Part shown: positions 16,346 through 24,858 of the stretch, in pieces
Position numbering within the stretch: the stretch's first letter is position 1
Layout: each line of letters opens with the position of its first letter
NCBI RefSeq assembly: GCF_000721495.1
Contig: NZ_JOHY01000042.1
Location: forward strand, 1 to 61,182
Source of the DNA: Streptomyces sp. NRRL F-5123
GTDB lineage: Bacteria > Actinomycetota > Actinomycetes > Streptomycetales > Streptomycetaceae
Reading direction: 5' to 3'
Length of the DNA: 61,182 nucleotides
Translations under genes and position numbers: made by a program
Notes under the pieces: generated by a model
Seen by the model: the letters and a program-made list of their open reading frames with translations, nothing else
What the model was told of the DNA's origin: nothing
Database searches by the model: none

Positions 16346-17088
16346 CAGCGGGCCTCCCCGGAATCCCCGGGTGTGCCGCCGGCCAGCAGCGACTCGGGCC
16401 CGGCGAGCGGGCTCGTGGCGTCGACGATCTCGCCGTCCCGTACGAAGACCACCCGGTCCGCCCAGGAGGCCAGCTGCGCGTCGTGCGTGACCAGCACGGC
16501 CGCGGCCCCGCCGTGGCAGGCCGTCCGGATCAGCCGCATCACGTCCTCACCGGTGCGCGAGTCCAGCGCGCCGGTGGGCTCGTCGGCCAGCAGCAGCCGG
16601 CGGTCCCCGACGAGCGCGCGGGCCAGCGCGACTCTCTGCCGCTGCCCGCCGGACAGCTCGTCGGGGAAGCTGTCGGCACGGTCGGCGAGCCCCAGCTCCT
16701 CCAGGGCCGCGAGCCCGGCACCCCGCGCCCGGCGGTGCCGCATCCCGTCCAGCTCCAGCGGCATCGTGATGTTCTCGACCGCGGTCAGCCCTGGCAGCAG
16801 GTTGAAGTCCTGGAAGACGTAGCCGATGTGACGGCGGCGCAGCCGGGCCCGCTCGTCCCGGCTCAGTCCGGCGAGCCCGGTGCCCTCGATCAGCACCTCG
16901 CCCTCGGTCGGCTCCTCCAGGCTGCCCGCGATGGCCAGCAGCGTGGACTTGCCCGACCCGCTCGGGCCCATCACCGCGACCATCTCCCCGGCGGCGACGG
17001 TCAGATCGGCCCCGGCGAGCGCGTGCACGGCGGCCGGCCCCTCGCCGTAGGTCTTGCGCACCCGGCGCATCTCCAGCGGCGCCGTCAT
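16345..17088 (-). CDS. ABC transporter ATP-binding protein, MacB/LolD type
   Basis: A 247-aa ATPase. Walker A is GPSGSGKST (about residues 39-47), the Q-loop lies in YVFQDFNLLP, the signature is LSGGQRQRVALARAL (about 138-152), Walker B is LLLADEPTGALD and the switch His is in VLVTHD. The Q-loop/FNLLP form and the LDSRTGEDVM segment are typical of partners of FtsX/MacB-type permeases. It overlaps PadR by four bases (ATGA) and the permease by one base, giving a tight three-gene operon padR-ATPase-permease. Confidence 0.93.
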   Translation of the reverse strand: MTAPLEMRRVRKTYGEGPAAVHALAGADLTVAAGEMVAVMGPSGSGKSTLLAIAGSLEEPTEGEVLIEGTGLAGLSRDERARLRRRHIGYVFQDFNLLPGLTAVENITMPLELDGMRHRRARGAGLAALEELGLADRADSFPDELSGGQRQRVALARALVGDRRLLLADEPTGALDSRTGEDVMRLIRTACHGGAAAVLVTHDAQLASWADRVVFVRDGEIVDATSPLAGPESLLAGGTPGDSGEAR

Positions 17089-17684
17089 CGCACGGCCCCC
17101 TTCGCACGGGGCGCGCGCGGCAGGCCCGCGGCGCCCGGACCGGGGTGCGGGGCGGCGGGCGCGGGGGAGCGGTGGCGCAGCCGGGCCTCGGCCGCGTCCA
17201 GCCAGCGCACCACCGACTCCAGTCGGAAGAGCTGTGCGTCGGCCACCAGCAGCAGGGCCAGCCCGTCCCCGTCGTCGCGCGCCTGCTCCTTCACCCGGGT
17301 GTACTGCTGCATCCGCTCGATGGTGGCCCGGCGGTGCGCCTGGAGGATCGCGGGCAGGTCCGCGCCGGGCAGTCGCAGCGCGACCAGCACCTTGATCACC
17401 AGCTCGTCGCGCGGCGGGGCGTCCGCGTCCGGCGGGGTGCGCAGCCAGGCGGCCAGCTCCGCGGCGCCCTCGGCGGTGATGCGGTAGGCCTTCTGCGGGC
17501 CGGCCTCCGCCTCCTCCTCGGACTCCACCAGGCCGTCCCGCTCCAGGCGCTGCATCGTCGAGTAGACCTGCCCGACGTTGAGCGGCCAGACCTCCCCCGT
17601 CCGCGCCTCGAACTCCTGCCGCAGCTGGAGCCCGTACTTGGGCCCCTCGCTCAGCAGGGCCAGCAGCGCATGGCGCACGCTCAT
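17085..17684 (-). CDS. PadR-family transcriptional regulator
   Basis: A 199-aa PadR repressor. The winged helix (about residues 1-85) begins MSVRHALLALLSEGPKYGLQ, with the GEVWPLNVGQVYSTMQRLER recognition region and the wing around RITAEG. The C-terminal helical part is the dimerisation domain of the PadR-s2/Vir type, followed by a Pro/Ala/Arg-rich tail. It is first in the operon with the ABC transporter, and a palindrome at 17726-17752 lies 42 bp upstream of its ATG, so autoregulation is likely. PadR proteins of this kind often respond directly to the exported compound. Confidence 0.9.
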   Translation of the reverse strand: MSVRHALLALLSEGPKYGLQLRQEFEARTGEVWPLNVGQVYSTMQRLERDGLVESEEEAEAGPQKAYRITAEGAAELAAWLRTPPDADAPPRDELVIKVLVALRLPGADLPAILQAHRRATIERMQQYTRVKEQARDDGDGLALLLVADAQLFRLESVVRWLDAAEARLRHRSPAPAAPHPGPGAAGLPRAPRAKGAVR

Positions 17685-17725
17685 CCGTTCCCCCGTCCCC
17701 TCGTGTCCATCCCCTCGATGGCTGA

Positions 17726-17752
17726 GTATACCCGGTATCATACTCGGTATAC
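17726..17752. promoter_or_regulatory. PadR-type operator
   Basis: A 27-bp inverted repeat starts GTATACCCGGTAT (17726-17738), has a central C, and ends ATACTCGGTATAC (17740-17752). The arms match at 11 of 13 positions. Its AT-rich composition stands out, and it overlaps the only plausible -10 elements (TATACC, GTATAC) for the padR-ABC operon. Confidence 0.7.
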
Positions 17753-17818
17753 ATGGTGCCGGAAAGCGGCCCGCGGGAGCGATTCCCGCGGGCCGCCCTC
17801 GGCTTGGCCGGGTGGATG

Positions 17819-19426
17819 TCAGCCGCGCCCGTCCGAGCGCTTGCGGTGCAGCGTGAACTGCTCGAAGACCGACAGCTCGCCGTGCGGCTTGTTCACGTTG
17901 TAGTACGTGACGTGCAGCCGGGTCGTGTCGCCGGGGAAGCGGCCCGGGTCGACCGTGAAGGCCGCGAAGCCGTACGGGTGGTCGATGTCGCGCACACCCG
18001 TCCAGACCGCCTGCTCCCTGACGTACGTCGCGGCGCGCTTGCCGCCGCCCGAGGGGCGGCTGTCGGCCACCGCGGTGATCACCTTGGCCGTACCGTCCTT
18101 GAAGAAGGCCTGGTTGGTGGTGCCCGAGACACCTCCGCCGCCCAGCACCATGTGGACGGTGCCGAGGCTCGTGTCGATGTCGTCGGTGCGGGCCGAGGCG
18201 GGGTTCGGGGTCAGCGTCTCGCTGCCGCTCACCACGCCGCGCACCGCGAGCGACCGCTCGTAGTTGTGTTCGTGGCCGCACACGACGAGGTCGACCTGGT
18301 AGCGGTCGAACAGCGGGCCGTACGCCGCCCGGAGGCCGAAGTCCGCGCCGTTGGCGTCGGAGGAGCTGATCATCACCTGGTGCATCGCCACGACGATCCA
18401 GTCGATGCCGCTGTCCCGCCGGGCCGCCTTCAGCTCCCGCTCCAGGAAGGCCAGTTGGCGCCCGCCGGAGTATCCGTGCACGTAGTTGTCGCCGCCGTCC
18501 TGGAGGGCCACGTCGTCGTTCTGCAGCACGATGACCCGCACCGAGCCGGCCGTGAAGGCGTACCACAGGCCCGCGAGCTCGTCGTCCGTCTCGGTCGAGG
18601 GCAGCTCGAAGTACGCCTGGTACGCGCCCAGGCCCAGCGGGCCGTTGCCGGACTCGATCTCGTGGTTGCCCGCGGCGGGCATCCACGGCCGGAAGCGGGC
18701 CGAACGCGAGTTGTTGGCGAAGAAGTTGTTCCAGGTGCGCACCCGGTCCACGTCCAGGTTGGCGTAGCACAGGTCGCCGTTGAGCAGGTGGAAGAGCGGC
18801 GCGACCTGCTCGACGCCGGTGACGATGTCCATCGTGGCGGGTGTGGAGTTGGCGTCCAGTGCCACCGTGCCGTCCGCCGACCAGGTCACCTGCGGAGCGG
18901 ACTGGTCGCCGAAGCTGGTGAAGGTGAGCGGCTGCCGGCCGCGCGGCGCGGTGCGGAAGGTGCCGCTGTCCGGGGTGCCGCCGTCGTGCGAGGCGAGGTA
19001 GTAGTAGTCGGTGCCGGGGCGCAGCCCGCCGAGCAGCACGTGGTGGACGTACACCGTGCGGCCCGACTTCCCGTCGGTGTAGGTACGGGTCCGCGCCGCG
19101 GCGCCGGAGCCCAGGCCGTGCTCCAGCGTGCCGTAGAGCACCCGGGGACGCTTGACCGGGCCGTCGGTGATCCAGGACACCGTCATCTGGCTGGACGGGT
19201 CCTTGCCGAACGTCAGGTGCAGGCCCAGCACCGGGGAGGCGCCGCCCGCGTCGGGGGTGGGATGGAACGCGGGCGCGCCGGCCGGGGCGGCCGCCGCGGG
19301 GCCCGCGCTCAGCAGCGGCACGGCGACCGCGCCCACCCCCGCGCTGCCCAGCAGGCCGACCGCGGTGCGCCGGCTGAGGCGGTCCCCGGGTGCGGACGGC
19401 TCCGGGGTGTCCATCTGTGCGACCAT
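17819..19426 (-). CDS. Tat-exported purple acid phosphatase-like metallophosphoesterase
   Basis: A 535-aa secreted phosphatase. The Tat motif is LSRRTAVGLLG (about residues 17-27), with cleavage likely after AGPAAAA. A fibronectin-like N-terminal domain (about 60-155) is followed by the metallophosphatase domain. The family's metal ligands are visible: FGDQ (about 172), GDLCYAN (about 218), GNHE (about 255), VAMHQVM (about 350) and GHEHNYE (about 390). These correspond to the five blocks of purple acid phosphatases; the first block reads GDQSA where GDxG is usual. It should release phosphate from organic esters outside the cell. ATG 19426 follows AAGGAG by 6 nt. The divergent neighbour is a Tat-exported phospholipase C, suggesting joint phosphate or lipid scavenging. 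No clear PHO box was identified. Confidence 0.9.
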   Translation of the reverse strand: MVAQMDTPEPSAPGDRLSRRTAVGLLGSAGVGAVAVPLLSAGPAAAAPAGAPAFHPTPDAGGASPVLGLHLTFGKDPSSQMTVSWITDGPVKRPRVLYGTLEHGLGSGAAARTRTYTDGKSGRTVYVHHVLLGGLRPGTDYYYLASHDGGTPDSGTFRTAPRGRQPLTFTSFGDQSAPQVTWSADGTVALDANSTPATMDIVTGVEQVAPLFHLLNGDLCYANLDVDRVRTWNNFFANNSRSARFRPWMPAAGNHEIESGNGPLGLGAYQAYFELPSTETDDELAGLWYAFTAGSVRVIVLQNDDVALQDGGDNYVHGYSGGRQLAFLERELKAARRDSGIDWIVVAMHQVMISSSDANGADFGLRAAYGPLFDRYQVDLVVCGHEHNYERSLAVRGVVSGSETLTPNPASARTDDIDTSLGTVHMVLGGGGVSGTTNQAFFKDGTAKVITAVADSRPSGGGKRAATYVREQAVWTGVRDIDHPYGFAAFTVDPGRFPGDTTRLHVTYYNVNKPHGELSVFEQFTLHRKRSDGRG

Positions 19427-19752
19427 CGTTGCTCCTTGGTGCAATGGCTGGGAACGCGTGAAGACTCGCGCCCTCCGGCGACGCCCAGTTGAACACCGGC
19501 TGTCCGCCGCGAGTCGGAAGCCGCCGCCGTGCCCGCTCCCCGGCCCCCGCCGGAGCCCGGCCGCCCGGAAGGCCGCGTCCCCGCTCGGGGGCTTCCGCCG
19601 CGCGGCGGGCGGCTGTTCGTGACGCGTACCGTGGCACGTCACGCGGGCGACACGGGCGGTTCGCCCGGGGTCGCTGCTGTGGGGACCGCCCCGCGTATCC
19701 CCGAACTCCCGGCACTCCCGCATCCTCGACGAGCTAAGAGGTGTTCCGACCC

Positions 19753-21828
19753 ATGGCCGAACCCACCCGGCGGCGTTTCCTGCAGATCGCCGGTGCCACC
19801 GCCGGCTTGAGTGCCCTGTCCGGCAGCATCGCCCGCGCCGCCGCGATCCCGGCCCGGCGCCGCACCGGCACCATCAAGGACGTCGAGCACATCGTCGTCC
19901 TGATGCAGGAGAACCGGTCCTTCGACCATTACTTCGGCACGATGCGCGGGGTGCGCGGCTTCGGCGACCCGCGCCCGGTGCTGCTGGGGAACGGCAAGCC
20001 GGTCTTCCACCAGCCCGACGGGGCGGGCAACGAGGTGCTGCCCTACCACCCGGACGCCGGCGACCTGGGCATGCAGTTCATCGAGGGCCTCAACCACGAG
20101 TGGACCGGCAGCCACGCGGCCGTCCACGACGGCCGCTACGACCGCTGGGTCCCCGCCAAGTCCGCGGCCACGATGGCGTACCTGACCCGCGAGGACATCC
20201 CCTTCCACTACGCGCTCGCCGACGCCTTCACCGTCTGCGACGCCTACCACTGCTCCTTCATCGGCGGTACCGACCCGAACCGCTACTACATGTGGTCCGG
20301 CTGGACGGGCAACGACGGCAAGGGCGCGGGCCCGGTCGTCGACAACTCCGAGCTCGGCTACTCCTGGACGACCTATCCCGAGCGGCTGGAGCGGGCCGGG
20401 ATCTCCTGGAAGGTCTACCAGGACATCGGTGACGGCCTGGACGCCGCGCACTCCTGGGGCTGGATCGACGACGCCTACCGCGGCAACTACGGCGACAACT
20501 CGCTGCTGTACTTCGACAACTACCGCAACGCCCGGCCCGGCGACCCTCTCTACGAGAAGGCCCGCACCGGCACGAACGCCGCGGCGGGCGACGGCTTCTT
20601 CGACGTCCTGCGCGCCGACGTCACCGCCGGGCGGCTGCCGCAGATCTCCTGGATCGCCGCCCCCGAGGCCTTCTCCGAGCACCCCAACTGGCCCGCCAAC
20701 TACGGCGCCTGGTACATCTCGCAGGTCCTGGACGCGCTCACCGCCGACCCGGAGGTGTGGAGCAGGACCGCGCTGTTCATCACGTACGACGAGAACGACG
20801 GCTACTTCGACCACGTGGTGCCGCCGGCTCCGCCCGCCGCGGCCGGCCGCGGCGCCTCCACCGTGAGCACCGACCTGGAGGTCTTCCCCGGCAACAGCAC
20901 CTACGCCGCCGGCCCCTACGGGCTCGGGCAGCGGGTGCCGATGACGGTCGTCTCCCCGTGGAGCAGCGGCGGCTACGTGTGCTCCGAGGTCTTCGACCAC
21001 ACCTCGCTGGTCCGGTTCATGGAGCGCCGCTTCGGGGTGCGCGAGCCGCAGATCTCGCCGTGGCGCCGCGCCGTCTGCGGCGACCTGACCTCGGCCTTCG
21101 ACTTCTCCCTCGCCCGCGAGCGGCCCGCGCCGCTGCCCGCCACCGACGGCTACCGCCCGCAGGACGGCGGCCGGCACGACAGCTACGTGCCCGTGCCGCC
21201 GGCCGACCAGAAGCTGCCCGTGCAGGAGCGAGGCAGCCGCCCCACCCGCGCGCTGCCGTACGAGCCGCTGGTGGACGCCTCCGTGGCCCCCGCCAAGGGC
21301 ACCGTGACCCTCACCTTCTTCGGGGGAGCGGGCGCGGGCGCGTGCTTCCACGTCACCGACGCGGGCGGCACCGACGGGGGAAGTGACGATGCCCCGCGGA
21401 CGTACACCGCGGCAGCCGGCCGCACCGTCTCCGGCCGATGGGAGACCGCCGACCGGGACGGCTCCTACGACCTGACGGCGTACGGCCCGGCCGGCTTCCT
21501 GCGCGCCTTCCGCGGCTCCGCCGTCCAGACCGGGCCCGAGGTGACCGCACGCCACGACGCCGCGTCCGGCGGGGTCGAGCTGACCCTCGTCAACAACGGC
21601 CGCAGCGACGTCCGGCTGACCGTCCGCAACTCCTACGACGGCCACCACGCCACCTACACCCTGCGGGCCGGCCACCGCGAGACGCACACCGTCGACCTGG
21701 CCCGCAGCACGCGCTGGTACGACCTGACGGTGACCGCCGACCACGACCCGGCCTTCCTGCGCCGCCTCGCCGGCCACGTCGAGAACGGCCGGCCGGGCGT
21801 CAGCGACCCCGCCCTCGCGACCGGCTGA
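19753..21828 (+). CDS. Tat-exported phospholipase C, phosphocholine-specific type
   Basis: A 691-aa phosphoesterase of the bacterial PlcC/PlcN (AcpA) superfamily that hydrolyses phosphatidylcholine or sphingomyelin outside the cell. The Tat signal is TRRRFLQIAGATAG (residues 4-17). The catalytic domain begins VEHIVVLMQENRSFDHYFGT, with Asn-Arg-Ser-Phe-Asp-His conserved, and continues with SFIGGTDPNRYY, YDENDGYFDHV and GLGQRVPM. Two C-terminal DUF756-type repeats follow (about 485-580 and 590-680). The ATG at 19753 is chosen because AAGAGGTG (19736-19743) is 9 nt upstream; the GTG at 19741 would lie inside that site. A perfect hairpin follows at 21847. Confidence 0.92.
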   Translation: MAEPTRRRFLQIAGATAGLSALSGSIARAAAIPARRRTGTIKDVEHIVVLMQENRSFDHYFGTMRGVRGFGDPRPVLLGNGKPVFHQPDGAGNEVLPYHPDAGDLGMQFIEGLNHEWTGSHAAVHDGRYDRWVPAKSAATMAYLTREDIPFHYALADAFTVCDAYHCSFIGGTDPNRYYMWSGWTGNDGKGAGPVVDNSELGYSWTTYPERLERAGISWKVYQDIGDGLDAAHSWGWIDDAYRGNYGDNSLLYFDNYRNARPGDPLYEKARTGTNAAAGDGFFDVLRADVTAGRLPQISWIAAPEAFSEHPNWPANYGAWYISQVLDALTADPEVWSRTALFITYDENDGYFDHVVPPAPPAAAGRGASTVSTDLEVFPGNSTYAAGPYGLGQRVPMTVVSPWSSGGYVCSEVFDHTSLVRFMERRFGVREPQISPWRRAVCGDLTSAFDFSLARERPAPLPATDGYRPQDGGRHDSYVPVPPADQKLPVQERGSRPTRALPYEPLVDASVAPAKGTVTLTFFGGAGAGACFHVTDAGGTDGGSDDAPRTYTAAAGRTVSGRWETADRDGSYDLTAYGPAGFLRAFRGSAVQTGPEVTARHDAASGGVELTLVNNGRSDVRLTVRNSYDGHHATYTLRAGHRETHTVDLARSTRWYDLTVTADHDPAFLRRLAGHVENGRPGVSDPALATG

Positions 21829-21846
21829 CCGCCGGGTAACATGCCG

Positions 21847-21872
21847 GGGGCGCTCCCGGCCGGGAGCGCCCC
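21847..21872. terminator. Perfect 26-nt palindrome between the lipase and rraA-like genes
   Basis: GGGGCGCTCCCGG (21847-21859) is followed at once by its exact complement (21860-21872). It sits 18 bp after the lipase stop. A -10-like TAACAT (21837-21842) just before it means it could also form the 5' end of the next mRNA. Confidence 0.6.
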
Positions 21873-21889
21873 GCACGGAAAGGCCGGCC

Positions 21890-22513
21890 ATGGGCGACGC
21901 GCACGACTTCCGGGAGATCTCCCCGACGACCCTCGCGGACGTCCTCGGACGCGGCCAGGTGATGGACCACGGGTTGCGCCCGCTGTGGGGACCGGCGCCG
22001 CGGATCGCGGGCCCGGCCTTCACCGTGCGCTGCCCGCCCGGTGACAACCTCATGCTGCACGCCGCCATCCACCGGGCCCCGGCCGGCTCGGTGGTCGTCA
22101 TGGCGGCCGGGGACACCGACTACGCGGTCGCGGGCGGCAACGTCTGCGCGGTCGCCCGGCGCCGCGGCATCGCCGGCTTCGTCGTCGACGGGGTGATCCG
22201 CGACCTGGCCGAGATCCGGGAGATGGGCTTCCCGGTGCTCGCCCGCGGCGTCGTGCCCTGCCCGGGGGCGAAGTCCGCGGTGCTGCCGCTGGGCGAGCCG
22301 GTCGACTGCGGCGGCGTCCGGGTGCACGCCGGCGACATCGTGGTGGCGGACGAGGAGGGTGTCGCCGTCGTCCCGGCGGGCCGGGCGGACGAGGTGCTGG
22401 CGGCCGCCCGCAGGAAGCTCGCCAAGGAGGCCGCCCAGGATCTCGACGCCTGGGAGGCCGAGCACCGCGCCCGTATCGACGCGGCTCTCGCCGAGGGCGG
22501 CCACCGGGACTGA
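21890..22513 (+). CDS. RraA-family protein (HMG/CHA-type aldolase fold)
   Basis: A 207-aa protein of the RraA superfamily, often misnamed demethylmenaquinone methyltransferase. Members act as 4-hydroxy-4-methyl-2-oxoglutarate/oxaloacetate lyases or as RNase E regulators. The active-site segments GGNVCAVARRRGIAGFVVDG and VIRDLAEI (about residues 82-108) supply the conserved Arg and the Asp that binds the metal; GDIVVADEEGVAVVP is the typical C-terminal strand pair. The extended C-terminus (KEAAQDLDAWEAEHRARID) resembles the lyase group more than E. coli RraA. GGAAAGG at 21877-21883 is the ribosome-binding site. Physiological substrate unknown. Confidence 0.85.
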   Translation: MGDAHDFREISPTTLADVLGRGQVMDHGLRPLWGPAPRIAGPAFTVRCPPGDNLMLHAAIHRAPAGSVVVMAAGDTDYAVAGGNVCAVARRRGIAGFVVDGVIRDLAEIREMGFPVLARGVVPCPGAKSAVLPLGEPVDCGGVRVHAGDIVVADEEGVAVVPAGRADEVLAAARRKLAKEAAQDLDAWEAEHRARIDAALAEGGHRD

Positions 22514-22548
22514 TCCGGCACCGGCCGGCGGGGGTCGTTCCGGGGCCG

Positions 22549-22968
22549 TCAGGGCATCGGGCCGCCGCGGTCGTCGTAGCCGGTACGGGCGGTGGCCACG
22601 TCGCCGGCGTGCTCCCGCCACCACTCGGTGAGGTGGTGGAAGAGCGGGGCGAGGCTCATCCCCAGCTCGCTGATCTCGTACTCCACCCGGGGCGGCACCT
22701 CCGGATGGTAGGTGCGCACCACCAGGCCGTCGCGCTCCATCTGGCGCAGCCGCTGGGTCAGCACCTTCGGGGTGATCGTGCCGATCCGGCGCTCCAGCTC
22801 CACGAAGCGCTGCCGCCCGAACTCGTTGAGCGCCCACAGGATCGGCGTCGTCCAGCGGCTGAACACCAGGTCCACGACCGGCCCGATGGGGCACGGCTCC
22901 GCCTGGACCCCCGCGGCGGCGCCCCGCGCGGGACGCGCGCCGGCGGGCGGGGACATCATCTCGGGCAT
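22549..22968 (-). CDS. HxlR-family transcriptional regulator
   Basis: A 139-aa winged-helix regulator of the HxlR family. The core runs from about residue 25 (EPCPIGPVVDLVFSRWTTPI) through ELERRIGTITPKVLTQRLRQME to the wing RVEYEISELG. The Cys before Pro-Ile at about residue 26 matches the redox- or aldehyde-sensing position found in many HxlR proteins. Only a weak ribosome-binding site (GAAAGG) precedes the ATG. It is divergent from an MFS transporter across 172 bp, which holds AT-rich dyads suited to HxlR binding. Confidence 0.9.
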   Translation of the reverse strand: MPEMMSPPAGARPARGAAAGVQAEPCPIGPVVDLVFSRWTTPILWALNEFGRQRFVELERRIGTITPKVLTQRLRQMERDGLVVRTYHPEVPPRVEYEISELGMSLAPLFHHLTEWWREHAGDVATARTGYDDRGGPMP

Positions 22969-23088
22969 GGCTGCTGCGCCTTTCGGGACTCGGCGTGCCG
23001 GACTCGGTTCTCGGGGCCCTGGCGGCCCCGCTGAGCTGGACCGACGCCACCGCCCCGGCGGACCGTGCCGGAGCGGCGGGAAGATCCG

Positions 23089-23133
23089 TAGTCACTATCC
23101 TCTAGGTACCTACTATATCCGCGTTGCTAGCGT
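23089..23133. promoter_or_regulatory. HxlR/MFS divergent operator-promoter with leaderless -10
   Basis: Two dyads stand out from the GC-rich background: TAGTCACTA (23089-23097) and TAGGTACCTA (23103-23112, perfect). TAGCGT (23128-23133) ends 7 nt before the MFS ATG at 23141, with no Shine-Dalgarno, so the transcript should be leaderless. The second dyad then sits over the -35 position, where a bound HxlR protein would block polymerase. Confidence 0.6.
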
Positions 23134-23140
23134 CCGCGCC

Positions 23141-24589
23141 ATGTCACTCACCGCCGCCCGGCGCGGCTCCGCACCGCACGCCCCGGCCGCCGTACGTCCC
23201 GGCCTGGTCCTGGCCTTCCTCTGCGTGGTGCAGTCGATGGTCTACCTCGACGTCACGATCGTGAACGTCGCCCTGCCCTCCCTCCAGCGCGGCCTCGGCA
23301 TGGCCGACGGCGACCTCCAGCTCGTCGTGACCGCCTACGGAACCGTCCTCGGCGGCTTCCTGCTGCTCGGCGGGCGGCTCGCCGACATGCTCGGGCGCCG
23401 CCGCCTGCTGCGGGCCGGCATGGCGCTCTTCGGCGCCGCCTCGCTCGCCGCCGGGCTCGCGCACGAACCCGCCCTGCTGATCGCCGCCCGCGCCGTCCAG
23501 GGCCTGGGTGCCGCGCTGACGGCGCCCGCCGCGCTGTCCGCGCTGACCACGACCTTCCCCGAGGGCGCCGAGCGCAACAAGGCGCTCGGCATCTGGGGCG
23601 CGCTCGCCGGTGTCGCCTCCGTCGTCGGGGTGCTGCTCGGCGGGCTGCTCACCCAGGGCCCGGGATGGCGGTGGATCTTCTTCATCAACGTGCCCGTCGC
23701 GCTCGCCGCCCTGGTCCTGGCGCCGCGCGTGCTGCCCGAGAGCCGGGCCGCGCACGACGGGCCGCGCCGCTTCGACGCCGCGGGCGCGGCGGGCCTGACG
23801 GCGGGGCTGCTGCTGCTCATCTTCACCCTCGACCAGGCGGTCACGGCGGGCTGGGCCACCGCGCGCACCGTCGGCGGGCTGGCCGGCGCCGCGCTGCTGC
23901 TCGCGGCCTTCGTCGCCGTCGAGCTCCGCACGGCGGCGCCGCTGCTTCCGATGCGGATCTTCCGGCTGCGCGCACTGCGCACCGCCAACATCGGCGCGAT
24001 GCTGATGCTCGGGGCGATGGGTACGCTGTTCTTCTTCGCGAGCCTGTTCATGCAGCAGGTGCTGGGCTACGACGCGCTCAGGACCGGGCTCGCCTACGTC
24101 CCGCTCGCCGTCGCCGTGATCGTGGGGGCGGGCCTCGCCTCCGGCCTGGTGACCAAGCTTCCGGCCAGGGTGGTCCTCGCCACCGGCCTCGCGCTGGCCA
24201 CGGCGGGCCTGCTGCTGCTCGCCCGGCTCCCCGTCGACGCCGGGTACGCCGGGCGGGTGCTGCCGCCCTTCCTGCTGGTCGGCGCGGGGCTGGGGATGTC
24301 CTTCGTGCCGCTGCAGATCGCCGCGGCCTTCGGGGTGACCGAGCGCGAGTCGGGCGTGGCCGCCGGGCTGATCACCACCAGCCAGGAGGCGGGCGGCGCG
24401 GTCGGCGTGGCGGTCGTGTCCACCGCGGCGTTCACCCGTATCGGCCACGCGGTGTCGGGCCCGTCCGAGAGCGGCCTGCGGGCGGCCCGGGCGAGCGGCT
24501 TCCACGAGGCCTTCCTCATCGGCGCCGGCTTCGCGCTGGCCGCGCTGCTGGTGGCGCTGCTGCTGCCGACGGTGCGGGCGCAGGACTAG
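23141..24589 (+). CDS. MFS drug transporter, DHA2 family
   Basis: A 482-aa, about 14-helix proton antiporter. Helix 1 carries the DHA2 signature LDVTIVNVALPSLQ (about residues 35-48). Motif A reads GGRLADMLGRRRLL (about 80-93), and motif C-like residues appear in VGVLLGGLLTQGPGWRWIFF. The stop codon TAG lies within CTAG (24586-24589), the target site of the MITE that follows directly, so the insertion left the protein intact. Expression is probably controlled by the divergent HxlR gene. Substrate unknown. Confidence 0.9.
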   Translation: MSLTAARRGSAPHAPAAVRPGLVLAFLCVVQSMVYLDVTIVNVALPSLQRGLGMADGDLQLVVTAYGTVLGGFLLLGGRLADMLGRRRLLRAGMALFGAASLAAGLAHEPALLIAARAVQGLGAALTAPAALSALTTTFPEGAERNKALGIWGALAGVASVVGVLLGGLLTQGPGWRWIFFINVPVALAALVLAPRVLPESRAAHDGPRRFDAAGAAGLTAGLLLLIFTLDQAVTAGWATARTVGGLAGAALLLAAFVAVELRTAAPLLPMRIFRLRALRTANIGAMLMLGAMGTLFFFASLFMQQVLGYDALRTGLAYVPLAVAVIVGAGLASGLVTKLPARVVLATGLALATAGLLLLARLPVDAGYAGRVLPPFLLVGAGLGMSFVPLQIAAAFGVTERESGVAAGLITTSQEAGGAVGVAVVSTAAFTRIGHAVSGPSESGLRAARASGFHEAFLIGAGFALAALLVALLLPTVRAQD

Positions 24590-24792
24590 GCCGTGTCTGA
24601 CAAATCCCGTCTGCCTGGCGGTGTCTGGCACGCACGCTTGCCGCGTTGTCGGTCGTCGGCGCAGCCCGCTGCGCTCTCTCCCCCTGGGCCTGGCGGCCCG
24701 GGAGGTGCCCCCACCCTCCGCCTTGCAATCGCACGCACCAGACACCGCCAGCCCCGCCCTGCGGGCGGACGACGCTATTTGTCAGACACGGC
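24590..24792. mobile_element. 203-bp MITE with 16-bp terminal inverted repeats and CTAG target duplication
   Basis: GCCGTGTCTGACAAAT (24590-24605) is exactly repeated in inverse at 24777-24792. The element is flanked by CTAG on both sides (24586-24589 and 24793-24796), a four-base target duplication typical of part of the IS5 family. Subterminal inverted repeats CTGGCGGTGTCTGG (24615-24628 and 24738-24751) are also exact. There is no transposase frame, so movement would need one encoded elsewhere in the genome. The element abuts the MFS stop codon and may act as its terminator. Confidence 0.88.
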
Positions 24793-24858
24793 CTAGCGCC
24801 CGGTTCGAAGTACGCACCGGGCCGGCGCCGGACCGGCCGGGCACGGGGCCGACCCGGT

